From Mycolicibacter nonchromogenicus (GTDB taxonomy: Bacteria > Actinomycetota > Actinomycetes > Mycobacteriales > Mycobacteriaceae): a stretch of DNA of 64,000 nt. The notes under the pieces are model-generated. The model ran no database searches. It worked only from the letters and a program-made list of their open reading frames with translations, and had not been told where the DNA came from. Below are positions 39,299 through 49,374 of the stretch, one piece after another. A program made the translations under genes and the position numbers. Numbering within the stretch: position 1 is the stretch's first letter; every line of letters begins with the position of its first letter. The stretch covers positions 1 through 64,000 of the forward strand of contig NZ_LQPI01000033.1 of assembly GCF_002101775.1 (NCBI RefSeq), written 5' to 3'.

Positions 39299-40302
39299 GG
39301 CTGAGCCCCGTGGCCGGGTGGTACCTGCTCGCCGTCAGGCACCGGTCCCGGCGGAGTTCCATCGCCGAACGGCCTGCCGCCCAATGCTTCTCGTCCATGC
39401 GGTGACAGCCAGTTCGTCAGATCCGGCCCATCGGGGACGATCTGCGACGGGTTGATGTCGGCGTGCACCACGTAGTAGTGCTGTTTGATCTGGACGAAGT
39501 CGATGGTGTCTCCGAACCCGGGCGTCTGGAACAGATCCCGGGCGTAGGCCCACAGCACCGGCATCTCCGACAGCTTCTGCCGATTGCACTTGAAGTGGCC
39601 GTGATAGACCGGGTCGAACCTCGCCAATGTGGTGAAGAGTCGCACGTCGGCCTCGGTGATGGTGTCCCCCACCAGGTATCGCTGGTCGGCGAGCCGGGCG
39701 CTGACCCAGTCCAGCGCGGTGAACAGCCGGCCGTAGGCGGCGTCGTAGGCCTCCTGGGTGCCGGCGAAGCCGCACCGGTAGACCCCGTTGTTGATCTCGG
39801 TGTAGATCCGCTTGCTCACCTCGTCAATCTCGTCACGCAGCGGTTCGGGATACAACTGCGGAGCCCCGTCGCGGTGGTAGGTGGTCCACTCGGTGGAGAA
39901 GTCCAGGGTCATCTGGGCGAAGTCGTTGGTCACCACCGCGCCGGTGGGCACGTCGACCAGCGCCGGAACGGTGATCCCCAACGGATAGTCCGGAATGCGC
40001 TTGAAGTAGGCGTCTTGTAGTCGTGGGATCTGCAGCACGGGGTCGACGCCACCGGGATCCAGATCGAAGGTCCAGCTGCGCTGATCGTGGGTGGGTCCGC
40101 AAAAGCCAATGGAGATAACCTTTTCCAGACCCAGCAGCCGCCGCACGATTATGGTGCGATTGGCCCACGGGCAGGCCCGCGCGACCACCAGCCGGTACCG
40201 GCCCGGTTCGACGGGATACCCATCACGGCCGTCGGCGGTGATCCGGGTGGAGATGTAGTTGGTGTCGCGCGTGAAATCGCCGCCGGCGAGGTAGCTGGCC
40301 AT
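39295..40302 (-). CDS. xi-class GST/glutathionyl-hydroquinone-reductase-like protein
   Basis: 335 aa, ATG at 40302. Catalytic CPWA motif (Cys44) and the following WANRTIIVRRLLGLE are diagnostic of ECM4/YqjG-type reductases. The C-terminal GST helical domain includes TEINNGVYRCGFAGTQEAYD and RYLVGDTITEADVRLFTTL. These enzymes reduce glutathionylated hydroquinones. Mycobacteria use mycothiol, so the thiol partner may differ. The final 30 residues are Pro/Gly-rich. It ends convergently with DUF2771. Confidence 0.85.
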   Translation of the reverse strand: MASYLAGGDFTRDTNYISTRITADGRDGYPVEPGRYRLVVARACPWANRTIIVRRLLGLEKVISIGFCGPTHDQRSWTFDLDPGGVDPVLQIPRLQDAYFKRIPDYPLGITVPALVDVPTGAVVTNDFAQMTLDFSTEWTTYHRDGAPQLYPEPLRDEIDEVSKRIYTEINNGVYRCGFAGTQEAYDAAYGRLFTALDWVSARLADQRYLVGDTITEADVRLFTTLARFDPVYHGHFKCNRQKLSEMPVLWAYARDLFQTPGFGDTIDFVQIKQHYYVVHADINPSQIVPDGPDLTNWLSPHGREALGGRPFGDGTPPGPVPDGEQVPPGHGAQP

Positions 40303-40360
40303 GAGATCCAGGGTGCCACGGTTCGAACTCTGCGGGCCGGTTTCACGGCGCCGCGGCTGG

Positions 40361-41017
40361 TCAGCCGGTCGGTGTCGCTGCGTGCAGGTTTCGCACCGTC
40401 GGCGAAGATTCCACCGTGCGCGGATCGGGGTAGGTGCCGAGCAGACGGTCGGCGGTCCCGGAGCTGGTCACGGTGAACCAGTAGTGCTCGTTCTTGAAGT
40501 GGTGGTACCGGTGGTTGCGCCACACTGCGCGGTAGATCGCATGGCGGGGCTTGTAATCCGTGTGGACCAGGTAGTGAATCCATTCGTAGAACACCAGGAA
40601 TGTCGCGATGGTGAGGACGAACGTCAGACCTTTCCCGGTGTTGGGGAAGGCGAGCAAGGCCAAGGGCGTCAGGCCCACGATGATCACGATCAGGCTGGGC
40701 CACGGAATGAAGATCAGTGGAATGTCGCGCGGGTCGCGGTGATGCCGACGGTGGTCACGCGCCAGGCGCGAGTCGATCTTCACGCCGGCCACAGTGCGCG
40801 GACGCCAATGCAGGATTCCGGTGTGAATCAGCCATTCACCCAGGGGTGAAATACCTACGAGGGCAACCGCAATGATCGCATCGCCGATCGACCATCCGCC
40901 CACCGCCAGGCGTGCTGCCCACAGTGCGCCCGCCCACGCGACGAGCATCCAGGGGCTGGGGTGCCGAATGAACTCGGCGAAGGCCTGGGGCAAGGTCAGC
41001 TGCTTGCGGGTCATCAC
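40361..41017 (-). CDS. fatty acid hydroxylase/sterol desaturase-family membrane protein
   Basis: 218 aa, ATG at 41017 overlapping the regulator stop (ATGA). Histidine-rich diiron motifs are visible as EWLIHTG, ARDHRRHHRDP, WIHYLVHTDY and NHRYHHFKNEHYWF, spread around about five hydrophobic segments. This is the layout of carotenoid or fatty-acid hydroxylases. The substrate might be a lipid; nothing in the sequence fixes it. Co-transcribed with and probably controlled by the adjacent FadR-type regulator. Confidence 0.82.
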   Translation of the reverse strand: MMTRKQLTLPQAFAEFIRHPSPWMLVAWAGALWAARLAVGGWSIGDAIIAVALVGISPLGEWLIHTGILHWRPRTVAGVKIDSRLARDHRRHHRDPRDIPLIFIPWPSLIVIIVGLTPLALLAFPNTGKGLTFVLTIATFLVFYEWIHYLVHTDYKPRHAIYRAVWRNHRYHHFKNEHYWFTVTSSGTADRLLGTYPDPRTVESSPTVRNLHAATPTG

Positions 41018-41733
41018 GGCCCCTCCAACTGGTTGGCCAGCGCGGTGAATGCGGCACTGCCCAGTTCAAGCATCGCCGTGGCGGCCATCCGAGCGGCGTC
41101 CGCGTCGCCGGCGGCGATGGCATCGGCGAGCACTCGATAGTGCTCGATATCGGTGACCTCGGCGGCCATCACGTTGACGAGTACGTCGAGTGCGGGGACG
41201 TAGGCCTGACGCAGCGTGTTGAACAGCAGCCGGAACGCGATGGATTCCGCGCTGTCCACGATCAGCTCCCAGAAGCCCAGCGCACGCCACATCCGTTGCA
41301 CCGGGTCTGACTCGGTCGCCAACTCGTCCACCATGCCGCGCAGCCGGGCGCGAGCGTCGTCGGTGGCCCGGCCCGCCGCCAGCGCGGCCACCTGGGCGCC
41401 GATGATGGCGCGAGCCTCGATGACGCTGGCCAAGGTGGCGCGGTCGACGTCGCCGCCGTGCACGAGCAACAGCGGCAACACGTCGAACCCGGCTTCGGCA
41501 CGGAAGTCACGGACCACCGTGGAGCCGCCCTGACGGACCTGGATGAGGCGCGCCCGATCCAGCCGGCCGAGCGCCTCGCGCACCGCGGGCCGCGATACCC
41601 CGAGCGCCTCGGACAGGGTTCGCTCACTGGGCAGGGTGTCACCGGGCGTCCGGTCACCGGAGAGCACCTGGGCGGCGAGCTGGGCGAAGATCTCGTCGGG
41701 GATCGACTGCCGCGTGATCGGCTGGAGCGTCAT
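41014..41733 (-). CDS. GntR/FadR-family transcriptional regulator
   Basis: 239 aa, ATG at 41733, apparently leaderless. N-terminal winged helix: LPSERTLSEALGVSRPAVRE followed by LDRARLIQVRQGGSTVV. The C-terminal all-helical FCD-type domain (about 95-230) has acidic and His residues that bind metals and small acids in the family. It overlaps the hydroxylase gene by 4 nt, and a TGGT-N3-ACCA operator lies upstream of its own promoter, suggesting autoregulation of the pair. Confidence 0.85.
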   Translation of the reverse strand: MTLQPITRQSIPDEIFAQLAAQVLSGDRTPGDTLPSERTLSEALGVSRPAVREALGRLDRARLIQVRQGGSTVVRDFRAEAGFDVLPLLLVHGGDVDRATLASVIEARAIIGAQVAALAAGRATDDARARLRGMVDELATESDPVQRMWRALGFWELIVDSAESIAFRLLFNTLRQAYVPALDVLVNVMAAEVTDIEHYRVLADAIAAGDADAARMAATAMLELGSAAFTALANQLEGP

Positions 41734-41740
41734 GCCACGT

Positions 41741-41746
41741 AGTCTA
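41741..41746 (-). promoter_or_regulatory. -10 element of a leaderless promoter for the FadR-type regulator
   Basis: TAGACT on the minus strand is followed by 7 nt (ACGTGGC) and ATG 41733. The same -10 and spacing are seen for the metallo-hydrolase gene at 12786-12791. Confidence 0.55.
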
Positions 41747-41771
41747 GCACCAAAATTGGCCAGAGGTCTGG

Positions 41772-41782
41772 TGGTCAGACCA
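41772..41782. promoter_or_regulatory. FadR-type operator upstream of the regulator gene
   Basis: TGGTCAGACCA is a palindrome of the TGGT-N3-ACCA class bound by FadR-subfamily GntR proteins. It lies about 26 bp upstream of the -10, over the -35 region, which suits repression. A wider imperfect inverted repeat (GGTCTG/CAGACC, about 41765-41781) overlaps it. Confidence 0.65.
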
Positions 41783-41853
41783 GTTGCTGGAAACGCCGCT
41801 CATCGGCGCCGTTGATCGGGTTAGTCAGTGACTGCTCGGCAGGCCGGCCGGCC

Positions 41854-42267
41854 TCAGGCGTCGAGCTCGCGCGCCACGGCCTTGACCACCTCGGAGATCT
41901 GCCGAGCGGTCTTGCGGTCCGGGTAGCGCCCCTTGCGCAACTCCGGCTGCACCGTGCCTTCCAGCAGGGTGATCATGTCCTCGACCATGCCGTGCAGCTC
42001 GTCGGGGGTGTGCCGGTGCTCGACAGCCGGCGCCGCCTCTCGGCGGGTCCGCGACAGGCTCGGCGGCGGGTCGATCAGCTTCACCGTCAGCGCCTGGGGT
42101 CCGCGGCGCCCGGCGGCCACGCCGAACTCGACCCGCTGGCCCGCCTTGAGACCCTCCACACCGGCCGGCAGGGCCGAGGCGCGGACGTAGACGTCCTCGC
42201 CCTCTTCCTGGGACAGGAAGCCGAAACCCTTCGCGGCGTCGTACCACTTCACCTTGCCGGTCGGCAC
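41854..42267 (-). CDS. cspB: cold-shock-domain protein with C-terminal extension (CspB type)
   Basis: 137 aa from GTG 42267, with AGGTGAG 5 nt before. The cold-shock domain (about 1-65) has the RNP motifs KGFGFLSQ and DVYVRASAL. The C-terminal half (about 70-137) is helical and charged ([22 protein letters not shown]) and typical of the M. tuberculosis Rv0871 orthologue. It should bind single-stranded nucleic acid. The divergent neighbour is moaA2, and the region between (42268-42492) is its 5' leader plus the moaA2 promoter. Confidence 0.88.
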   Translation of the reverse strand: MPTGKVKWYDAAKGFGFLSQEEGEDVYVRASALPAGVEGLKAGQRVEFGVAAGRRGPQALTVKLIDPPPSLSRTRREAAPAVEHRHTPDELHGMVEDMITLLEGTVQPELRKGRYPDRKTARQISEVVKAVARELDA

Positions 42268-42381
42268 TGGTCTCACCTGCTTGTCTTGCTGATCACGTAC
42301 TTGTGGACATAAAGGAAGCGTCCCGCCTGCGCAGGACGCGTCAGTAGCTGATCTTACTAGGACAGCGACCCGCAAAACACC

Positions 42382-42405
42382 CAGGTTTCCTCGCAGGTTT
42401 CCTCG
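42382..42405. repeat. 12-bp tandem repeat upstream of moaA2
   Basis: CAGGTTTCCTCG is repeated directly with no spacer (42382-42393, 42394-42405), about 90-110 bp upstream of moaA2. It could be a regulator site or part of an mRNA leader. No known motif is recognised. Confidence 0.7.
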
Positions 42406-42492
42406 GTAGGCTGATGACGCCGCTGGAGGAGATAAGGACCGGACAACGACGTCGCTGCGACCGCTCCCCGGCCGACCGAATCGGATACGGAT

Positions 42493-43632
42493 ATGACGTT
42501 GAGGCAAGTGGGTCTGCGCACACCCCCACCGGATGCGGAGGGGGCCGGCGCGGACCACCAGGAGGCGCACCGCAAGGCGGCCTTCCACCAAGCCGTGGAG
42601 CGCGCCGTTGCCACGCAGATGCCGACCACCGGGCCGCTGGTGGACACTTTCGGCCGGGTACACACCGATCTGCGGATCTCCCTGACCGACCGCTGCAACC
42701 TGCGCTGCACCTATTGCATGCCGGCCGAGGGCCTGGACTGGATTCCCGGTCAGCACCTGCTCAGCGACGACGAGCTAATCCGGCTGATGCGGATCGGTGT
42801 CACCCGGTTGGGTATTGCCTCCATCAGGTTCACCGGCGGCGAGCCGCTGCTGGCCCGCCATCTCGAAGGCGTGGTGGCCGGCGCCGCCGCGCTGCGGCCG
42901 CGGCCTGAGATCGCGCTGACCACCAACGGTCTGGGACTGGCACGCCGGGCCGACGCCCTGGTCGCGGCGGGGCTGGACCGTATCAACGTGTCGCTGGACA
43001 CCGTCGACCGCGCCCACTTCGCCGAGATCACCCGGCGGGATCGCCTGCCCGACGTCCTGGCCGGACTGGACGCGGCCGCGCGGGCCGGGATGCGGCCGAT
43101 CAAGGTCAACGCCGTGCTCGATCCCAAGATCACCGCCGACGACATCATCAACCTGCTGCGCTTCTGCCTGGTTCAGGGCTACCACCTGCGGGTGATCGAA
43201 ATGATGCCGCTGGACGCCGACCACAACTGGAACCGCGACGCCGGGCTCAGCGTCGAGCAACTGCTGGAGGCGGTGCAGGCCCAGTTCAGCCTGCGGCCCG
43301 ACCCGAAGCCGCGCGGCTCCGCGCCGGCCGAGATCTGGCTGGTCGACGAGGGCCTGCAGACACCGGCGGGGACGTTCGGGATCATCGCATCGGTCTCGCG
43401 GCCGTTCTGCGGAGACTGTGACCGGACCCGGCTCACCGCCGACGGCCAGATACGCAACTGCCTGTTCGCCACCGAGGAGTACGACCTGCGCACCCTGTTG
43501 CGAGATGGTTCCGATGACGACGCCATCGAGCAGGCGTGGCGGGCCGCGATGTGGACCAAGAAGGCGGGCCATGGCATCAACGACCCGGACTTCATCCAAC
43601 CGGACCGCCCGATGAGCGCGATAGGCGGTTGA
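42493..43632 (+). CDS. moaA2: GTP 3',8-cyclase MoaA2
   Basis: 379 aa, ATG 42493. Radical-SAM enzyme that starts molybdenum-cofactor synthesis from GTP. CxxxCxxC is seen in [15 protein letters not shown] (about 74-82), the SAM motif GGEPLL near 117 and a C-terminal [4Fe-4S] cluster motif [21 protein letters not shown]. It ends in a GG pair (SAIGG), as required for activity. The N-terminal 50 residues are an extension relative to the family core. It lies 3 nt before moaD2. Confidence 0.93.
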   Translation: MTLRQVGLRTPPPDAEGAGADHQEAHRKAAFHQAVERAVATQMPTTGPLVDTFGRVHTDLRISLTDRCNLRCTYCMPAEGLDWIPGQHLLSDDELIRLMRIGVTRLGIASIRFTGGEPLLARHLEGVVAGAAALRPRPEIALTTNGLGLARRADALVAAGLDRINVSLDTVDRAHFAEITRRDRLPDVLAGLDAAARAGMRPIKVNAVLDPKITADDIINLLRFCLVQGYHLRVIEMMPLDADHNWNRDAGLSVEQLLEAVQAQFSLRPDPKPRGSAPAEIWLVDEGLQTPAGTFGIIASVSRPFCGDCDRTRLTADGQIRNCLFATEEYDLRTLLRDGSDDDAIEQAWRAAMWTKKAGHGINDPDFIQPDRPMSAIGG

Positions 43633-43635
43633 TCG

Positions 43636-43917
43636 ATGAACTATGAGTCCAATGCCGTCGATACCGGCGTCACGGTGACGGTCCGTTATTTCGCGGCGGC
43701 ACGGGCCGCGGCCGGCACCGAGTCCGAGACCATCAGCGTGCCCACCGGGGGCGGAGTGGGCGCCCTGGCGCACACCCTCGGCGCCCGTAATGAGCGACTG
43801 GCTGCGGTGCTGAGCCGGTGCTCCTACTTGCGCGACGGAGTCGCGGTGCGCGACGCCGAGGCGGCGTTGCAGCCCGGCGAGACCGTCGACGTCCTGCCCC
43901 CATTTGCCGGCGGATAA
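43636..43917 (+). CDS. moaD2: molybdopterin synthase sulfur carrier MoaD2
   Basis: 93 aa, ATG 43636. Ubiquitin-like MoaD/ThiS fold (VTVRYFAAARAAAGTESETI...) ending in the essential GG (PPFAGG), which is thiocarboxylated and donates sulfur in molybdopterin synthase with MoaE. Only 3 nt follow moaA2, so the two are in one operon. Confidence 0.93.
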   Translation: MNYESNAVDTGVTVTVRYFAAARAAAGTESETISVPTGGGVGALAHTLGARNERLAAVLSRCSYLRDGVAVRDAEAALQPGETVDVLPPFAGG

Positions 43918-43918
43918 G

Positions 43919-43934
43919 CATGATCTACGTCACA
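43919..43934 (+). promoter_or_regulatory. candidate CRP site in the moaD2-rpfA region
   Basis: CATGA-TCTACG-TCACA agrees with the CRP consensus at eight of ten half-site bases (right half perfect) and starts 2 nt after the moaD2 stop. rpfA is a known CRP-activated gene in M. tuberculosis. The distance to the rpfA start (more than 400 bp) is accounted for by the riboswitch leader. Binding is inferred. Confidence 0.4.
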
Positions 43935-44054
43935 TAACGAATTGATCACGGCCCGGCAACAACTTGGTGGAGCACCCTATGAACTGCGTAAACGCAGGCC
44001 CTTCCTGGTGGTTTGAGAAGAAACAGCGAGGAAAACGCCGGGGAGCGTCACGGG

Positions 44055-45724
<1,670 letters not shown>

Positions 45725-45728
<4 letters not shown>

Positions 45729-46204
45729 CGGTGGTCTCCACCGGCGAGCTGATCCAACGCATGATCGAGGACATCGGCGAGCACGCCAAGCCCGTCGCGT
45801 ACCCCACCGGATGATCCGGGCAGGTTGATGACCAGGCTGCGGCCCGCCACCCCGCACACGCCGCGAGACAGCACCGAGGTCGGCACCTTCGGCAGCCCGG
45901 ACCGGCGGATGGCATCGGCCAGGCCGGGGATCTCGTAGTCGAGAACGGTGAGCGTCTGCGCGGGGGTGTCGTCGGTCGGCGAGATGCCGGTTCCACCGGA
46001 GGTGATGATCACGTCGGCCCGCTCGGCCACCGCGGCGCGTAGGGCCACACCCACCGGCGCGCCGTCAGGCACTACCTCCGGCTGCACCGGGGCGAAGCCG
46101 CGCTCGCCCAGCCACTCGGCGATGATCGGACCGGTGCGGTCGGTGTACTCCCCGGACGCGGCGCGGGTGGAGGCGATGATGACGCGGGCGGTCCGGGCGC
46201 TCAC
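45725..46204 (-). CDS. mog: molybdopterin adenylyltransferase-type protein Mog (MoaB2)
   Basis: 159 aa, GTG at 46204 overlapping the moaC2 stop (GTGA). MoCF-binding fold with [17 protein letters not shown] and the substrate-loop motif [13 protein letters not shown]. It acts after molybdopterin synthase, preparing MPT for metal insertion. Coupled to both neighbours by 4-nt overlaps. Confidence 0.92.
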
Positions 46205-46674
46205 GAGCGCTCCCAGGCCCCGGTACGGCCGCCGTCCTTGCTCAGCACGCGGATGTTGTCGATCACGGCGGCCCGGTCGACGGCCTTGATCATGTCGTAG
46301 AGGGTCAGGGCCGCCACGCTGACCGCGGTCAGCGCTTCCATCTCGACCCCGGTGCGATCCGTGGTCCGGACGGAGGCGCTGATGTCGATCTGGGATTCGC
46401 CGATCGCGAAGTCCACGTCGACACCGGTCAGAGCCAATTGGTGGCAGAGCGGAATCAGATCGCTGGTGCGTTTGGCGGCCATGATGCCGGCCACCCGCGC
46501 GGTGGCCAGCGCGTCCCCCTTGGGCAGCCCCCCGGCCGAAATCAGCTGAATCACTTCGGCGGTAGTGCGCAGCACACCGCCGGCGACCGCCACACGCTTC
46601 GTGGTCGCCTTGGCGCTGACATCGACCATGTGGGCCGCTCCCCGGTCATCGAGGTGTGAGAGCGGCCCGGTCAT
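46201..46674 (-). CDS. moaC2: cyclic pyranopterin monophosphate synthase MoaC2
   Basis: 157 aa from ATG 46674; longer upstream frames are not supported. Family signature [20 protein letters not shown] with active-site His and the C-terminal [10 protein letters not shown]...[12 protein letters not shown]. It rearranges the MoaA product to cPMP. 10 nt after the small upstream gene. Confidence 0.93.
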   Translation of the reverse strand: MTGPLSHLDDRGAAHMVDVSAKATTKRVAVAGGVLRTTAEVIQLISAGGLPKGDALATARVAGIMAAKRTSDLIPLCHQLALTGVDVDFAIGESQIDISASVRTTDRTGVEMEALTAVSVAALTLYDMIKAVDRAAVIDNIRVLSKDGGRTGAWERS

Positions 46675-46684
46675 GGCGTCACCG

Positions 46685-46873
46685 CTACCGGTTGACGACC
46701 GTGACCGGATGCAGGTAGGGCAGCTCTTCGGACGGCAGCGGGAACACGAGGTCCCCGAACGGCGACAGCGCGCCGGTCCGATCGGTGCGCAGCTCGCTGA
46801 CGGCGGGTTCGCCGTCGGTCTTCGGCCAACCGTTGTCGACGTACCGGTTCTTGTTGTCCAGGTTTCCAGCCAC
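46685..46873 (-). CDS. small conserved protein of unknown function (Rv0863 type)
   Basis: 62 aa, ATG at 46873. It contains [19 protein letters not shown] and ends [23 protein letters not shown]. No transmembrane segment or catalytic motif. It has kept its position at the head of the moaC2 operon as in M. tuberculosis (Rv0863, somewhat longer). Divergent from the helicase-associated gene across 62 bp. Confidence 0.6.
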   Translation of the reverse strand: MAGNLDNKNRYVDNGWPKTDGEPAVSELRTDRTGALSPFGDLVFPLPSEELPYLHPVTVVNR

Positions 46874-46935
46874 GGATCCATTCTGACAGGTCGCGATCGG
46901 CGACGTTCACCGGTTGGGCCTTACGCTGGTCGTCG

Positions 46936-49272
46936 ATGACCGAACGCGCCCGAGGTGTACCACTGGGGTCGTGGCTGGCCGACCTACCCGATGAGGATCT
47001 GATCCGGCTGCTCAAGCTACGGCCCGACCTCGCCCAGCCACCGCCGGGCAGTATCGCCGCCCTGGCCGCGCGGGCCCAGGCCCGTCAGTCGGTTCGGGCC
47101 GCCACCGACGAGCTGGATTTTCTGCGGCTCGCCGTCCTCGACGCGCTGCTGGAACTGCATGCCGACGGCTCCGGCGTGCCGGTCGCCGATCTGCTGGCCC
47201 TGCTGCGCGAGCGCGCCCCCGCCGACGCGGTGACCGAGGCGCTGAACGACCTGATCGAGCGGGCGTTGTGCTGGGGCTCGCATCAGCCGGATCAGCACGA
47301 CGGGGTGCTGCGCGTCGTCGCCGAGGCGGGCGCCGGCCTGCCGTGGCATCCGGGTCAGGTGACCCGAGAACAACCGGCCCACGGTGAACACGACATCGCC
47401 GCGCTTCGCGACACCATCGCCGACCTGGATGCAGCGCAGCGTGATCTGCTGGACAAGCTGCTGAGCGGCTCGCCGATCGGGCGCACCCGCGATGCCGCCC
47501 CCGACGCTCCCCCGGATCGTCCGGTGCCCAAGCTGCTGGCGGCCGGACTGCTGCGCCGGATCGACGACGAGACGGTGATCCTGCCGCGGCTCGTCGGTCA
47601 GGTGCTGCGCGGGGAGCAGCCGGGCCCGGTCGCGTTGCATGAGCCCGACCCGGTGGTGTCGCAGACGACCGCGGCCGATGTCGACGCGGCGGCCGCCGGG
47701 GCGGTGATCGACGTATTGCGCGAACTCGACGTCATTCTCGCCAATCTGAGCGAAACGCCGGTGCCGGAGCTGCGCAGCGGCGGCCTGGGTGTGCGCGAGG
47801 TCAAGCGACTGGCGAAGGCCACCGGGGTCGACGAGGTCCGGCTGGGCCTGCTGCTCGAGATCGCCGCGACCGCCCGGCTGATCGCGGCCGATTTTCCGGA
47901 CCCCGCAGTTGCCGATCAACGGGACTGGCCCGATGCCGACGGTCCCTACTGGGCGCCGACGGTGCTCGCCGACCGATTCGCCGAGCAGTCCACCGCCCAG
48001 CGTTGGCATCTGCTGGCCGCCACCTGGCTGGATCTGCCGGCCCGGCCGGGTCTGATCGGCAGCCGCGGCGCCGACGGCAAGCCCCGCGCGGCGCTGTCGA
48101 CGCCGTTGTTCTCCACCGCCGCCCCGCTGGATCGTCGGCTGCTGCTGGGCATGCTCGCCGAACTTCCGGTCGGCGCCGGGGTCGACGCGGTCAGCGCGTC
48201 GCGGGCGCTGATCTGGCGCCGGCCGCGCTGGGCCAACCGGCTACAGCCGGGCCCGGTCGGCGAACTGCTCGATGAGGCCCATGCCCTGGGTGTGCTGGGT
48301 CGCGGCGCGCTCAGCTCGCCGGGCCGGGTCCTGCTGGCCGGTGGCGCCGAAGGCACTGCGCCCGACGCCGCGGAGGCCGCCGCGGTAGCCGCGATGACCA
48401 AGGCACTGCCCGAGCCCATCGACCACTTCCTGGTGCAGGCCGACCTGACCGTGGTGGTGCCGGGGCCGCTGAAACGTGAACTCGCCGAGGAGCTGGCCAT
48501 TGTCGCGACCGTGGAATCTGCCGGCGCCGCAATGGTCTATCGGGTCTCCGAACAGACCATCCGGTCGGCGTTGGACGTGGGCCGCACCGGCGCCGGGCTG
48601 CGCGCGTTCTTCGAGAAGCACTCCAAGACTCCGGTGCCGCAGGGGCTCACCTACCTGATCGACGACGTCGCGCGCCGGCACGGGCAGCTGCGGATCGGAC
48701 TGGCGGCCTCCTTCGTGCGCTGCGAGGATCCGGCCCTGCTGGCCCAGGCGGTCGCCGTTCCGGCCGCCGAGGCGCTGGGCCTGCGGATGCTGGCCCCGAC
48801 GGTGGCGGTGGCGCAGGCTCCGCTTGCCGACGTGTTGGCGGCGCTGCGCGACGCCGGTTTCGCCCCGGCCGCCGAGGATGCCACCGGAACGATCGTCGAC
48901 ATCCGGCCACGCGGGATGCGGGTGCACACCCCCGCGGAGCGTCGCGGGCATCGACCGCACACCGGACCCGGTGACGACAACCTGACCGCGCTGGTGCGGG
49001 TGCTGCGCACGGTGACCTCGGCGCCGTTCGACAACATCCGGCTGGATCCGGTGACCGCGATGATCATGCTCAAGCGCGCCGCACTGGAGCGGGCCACGGT
49101 CATGATCGGCTATGTCGATGCCGCCGGGGTGGCCACCCAGCGCGAAGTGGCCCCCACCCAGGTGCTGGGTGGGCGGCTGGTGGCGTTCGATTCGACGTCG
49201 GGGCAGATGAAGGACTTCGCGATCCACCGCATCACGTCGGTGTCGTCGGCGGGCGAAGACTCGGCGCCCTGA
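46936..49272 (+). CDS. helicase-associated domain protein next to XPB (Rv0862c type)
   Basis: 778 aa, ATG 46936. No Walker motifs are visible. The N-terminal half holds winged-helix-like stretches and an ERALCWGSHQP region. The segment 470-620 (IDHFLVQADLTVVVPGPLK, YRVSEQTIRSALDVGRTGAG, YLIDDVARRHGQLRIG) is the XPB/Ssl2-like helicase-associated domain. The C-terminus (VTAMIMLKRAALERATVMIGYVD...) resembles a WYL-like fold. It precedes the XPB gene on the same strand as in M. tuberculosis and likely works with it in DNA repair or transcription. Confidence 0.82.
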   Translation: MTERARGVPLGSWLADLPDEDLIRLLKLRPDLAQPPPGSIAALAARAQARQSVRAATDELDFLRLAVLDALLELHADGSGVPVADLLALLRERAPADAVTEALNDLIERALCWGSHQPDQHDGVLRVVAEAGAGLPWHPGQVTREQPAHGEHDIAALRDTIADLDAAQRDLLDKLLSGSPIGRTRDAAPDAPPDRPVPKLLAAGLLRRIDDETVILPRLVGQVLRGEQPGPVALHEPDPVVSQTTAADVDAAAAGAVIDVLRELDVILANLSETPVPELRSGGLGVREVKRLAKATGVDEVRLGLLLEIAATARLIAADFPDPAVADQRDWPDADGPYWAPTVLADRFAEQSTAQRWHLLAATWLDLPARPGLIGSRGADGKPRAALSTPLFSTAAPLDRRLLLGMLAELPVGAGVDAVSASRALIWRRPRWANRLQPGPVGELLDEAHALGVLGRGALSSPGRVLLAGGAEGTAPDAAEAAAVAAMTKALPEPIDHFLVQADLTVVVPGPLKRELAEELAIVATVESAGAAMVYRVSEQTIRSALDVGRTGAGLRAFFEKHSKTPVPQGLTYLIDDVARRHGQLRIGLAASFVRCEDPALLAQAVAVPAAEALGLRMLAPTVAVAQAPLADVLAALRDAGFAPAAEDATGTIVDIRPRGMRVHTPAERRGHRPHTGPGDDNLTALVRVLRTVTSAPFDNIRLDPVTAMIMLKRAALERATVMIGYVDAAGVATQREVAPTQVLGGRLVAFDSTSGQMKDFAIHRITSVSSAGEDSAP

Positions 49273-49334
49273 GCAAGGTGTCGGTCGGCTCCGGATAATG
49301 GGCCTCATGCGTGCTGCCGACTGCAGAGCGCCGG

Positions 49335-49370
49335 GGTACCCCAGCTTGCTGGGGGACGATGATGGGAGCA
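49335..49370. repeat. palindromic dispersed-repeat candidate upstream of the XPB gene
   Basis: GGTACCCCAGCTTGCTGGGG folds into a hairpin with loop CTTG, followed by GACGATGATGGGAGC, and lies just before the XPB start. A related element, reading GGCACCACCCGCTTGCGGGGG on the opposite strand, occurs at 55215-55251. Elements of this style are scattered in mycobacterial intergenic regions, as I recall. Confidence 0.5.
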
Positions 49371-49374
49371 GCGC

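Noticed and set aside
42330-42490. Molybdenum-cofactor riboswitch upstream of moaA2
   Set aside because: I cannot trace the conserved helices of that RNA class; only a tandem 12-mer is evident.
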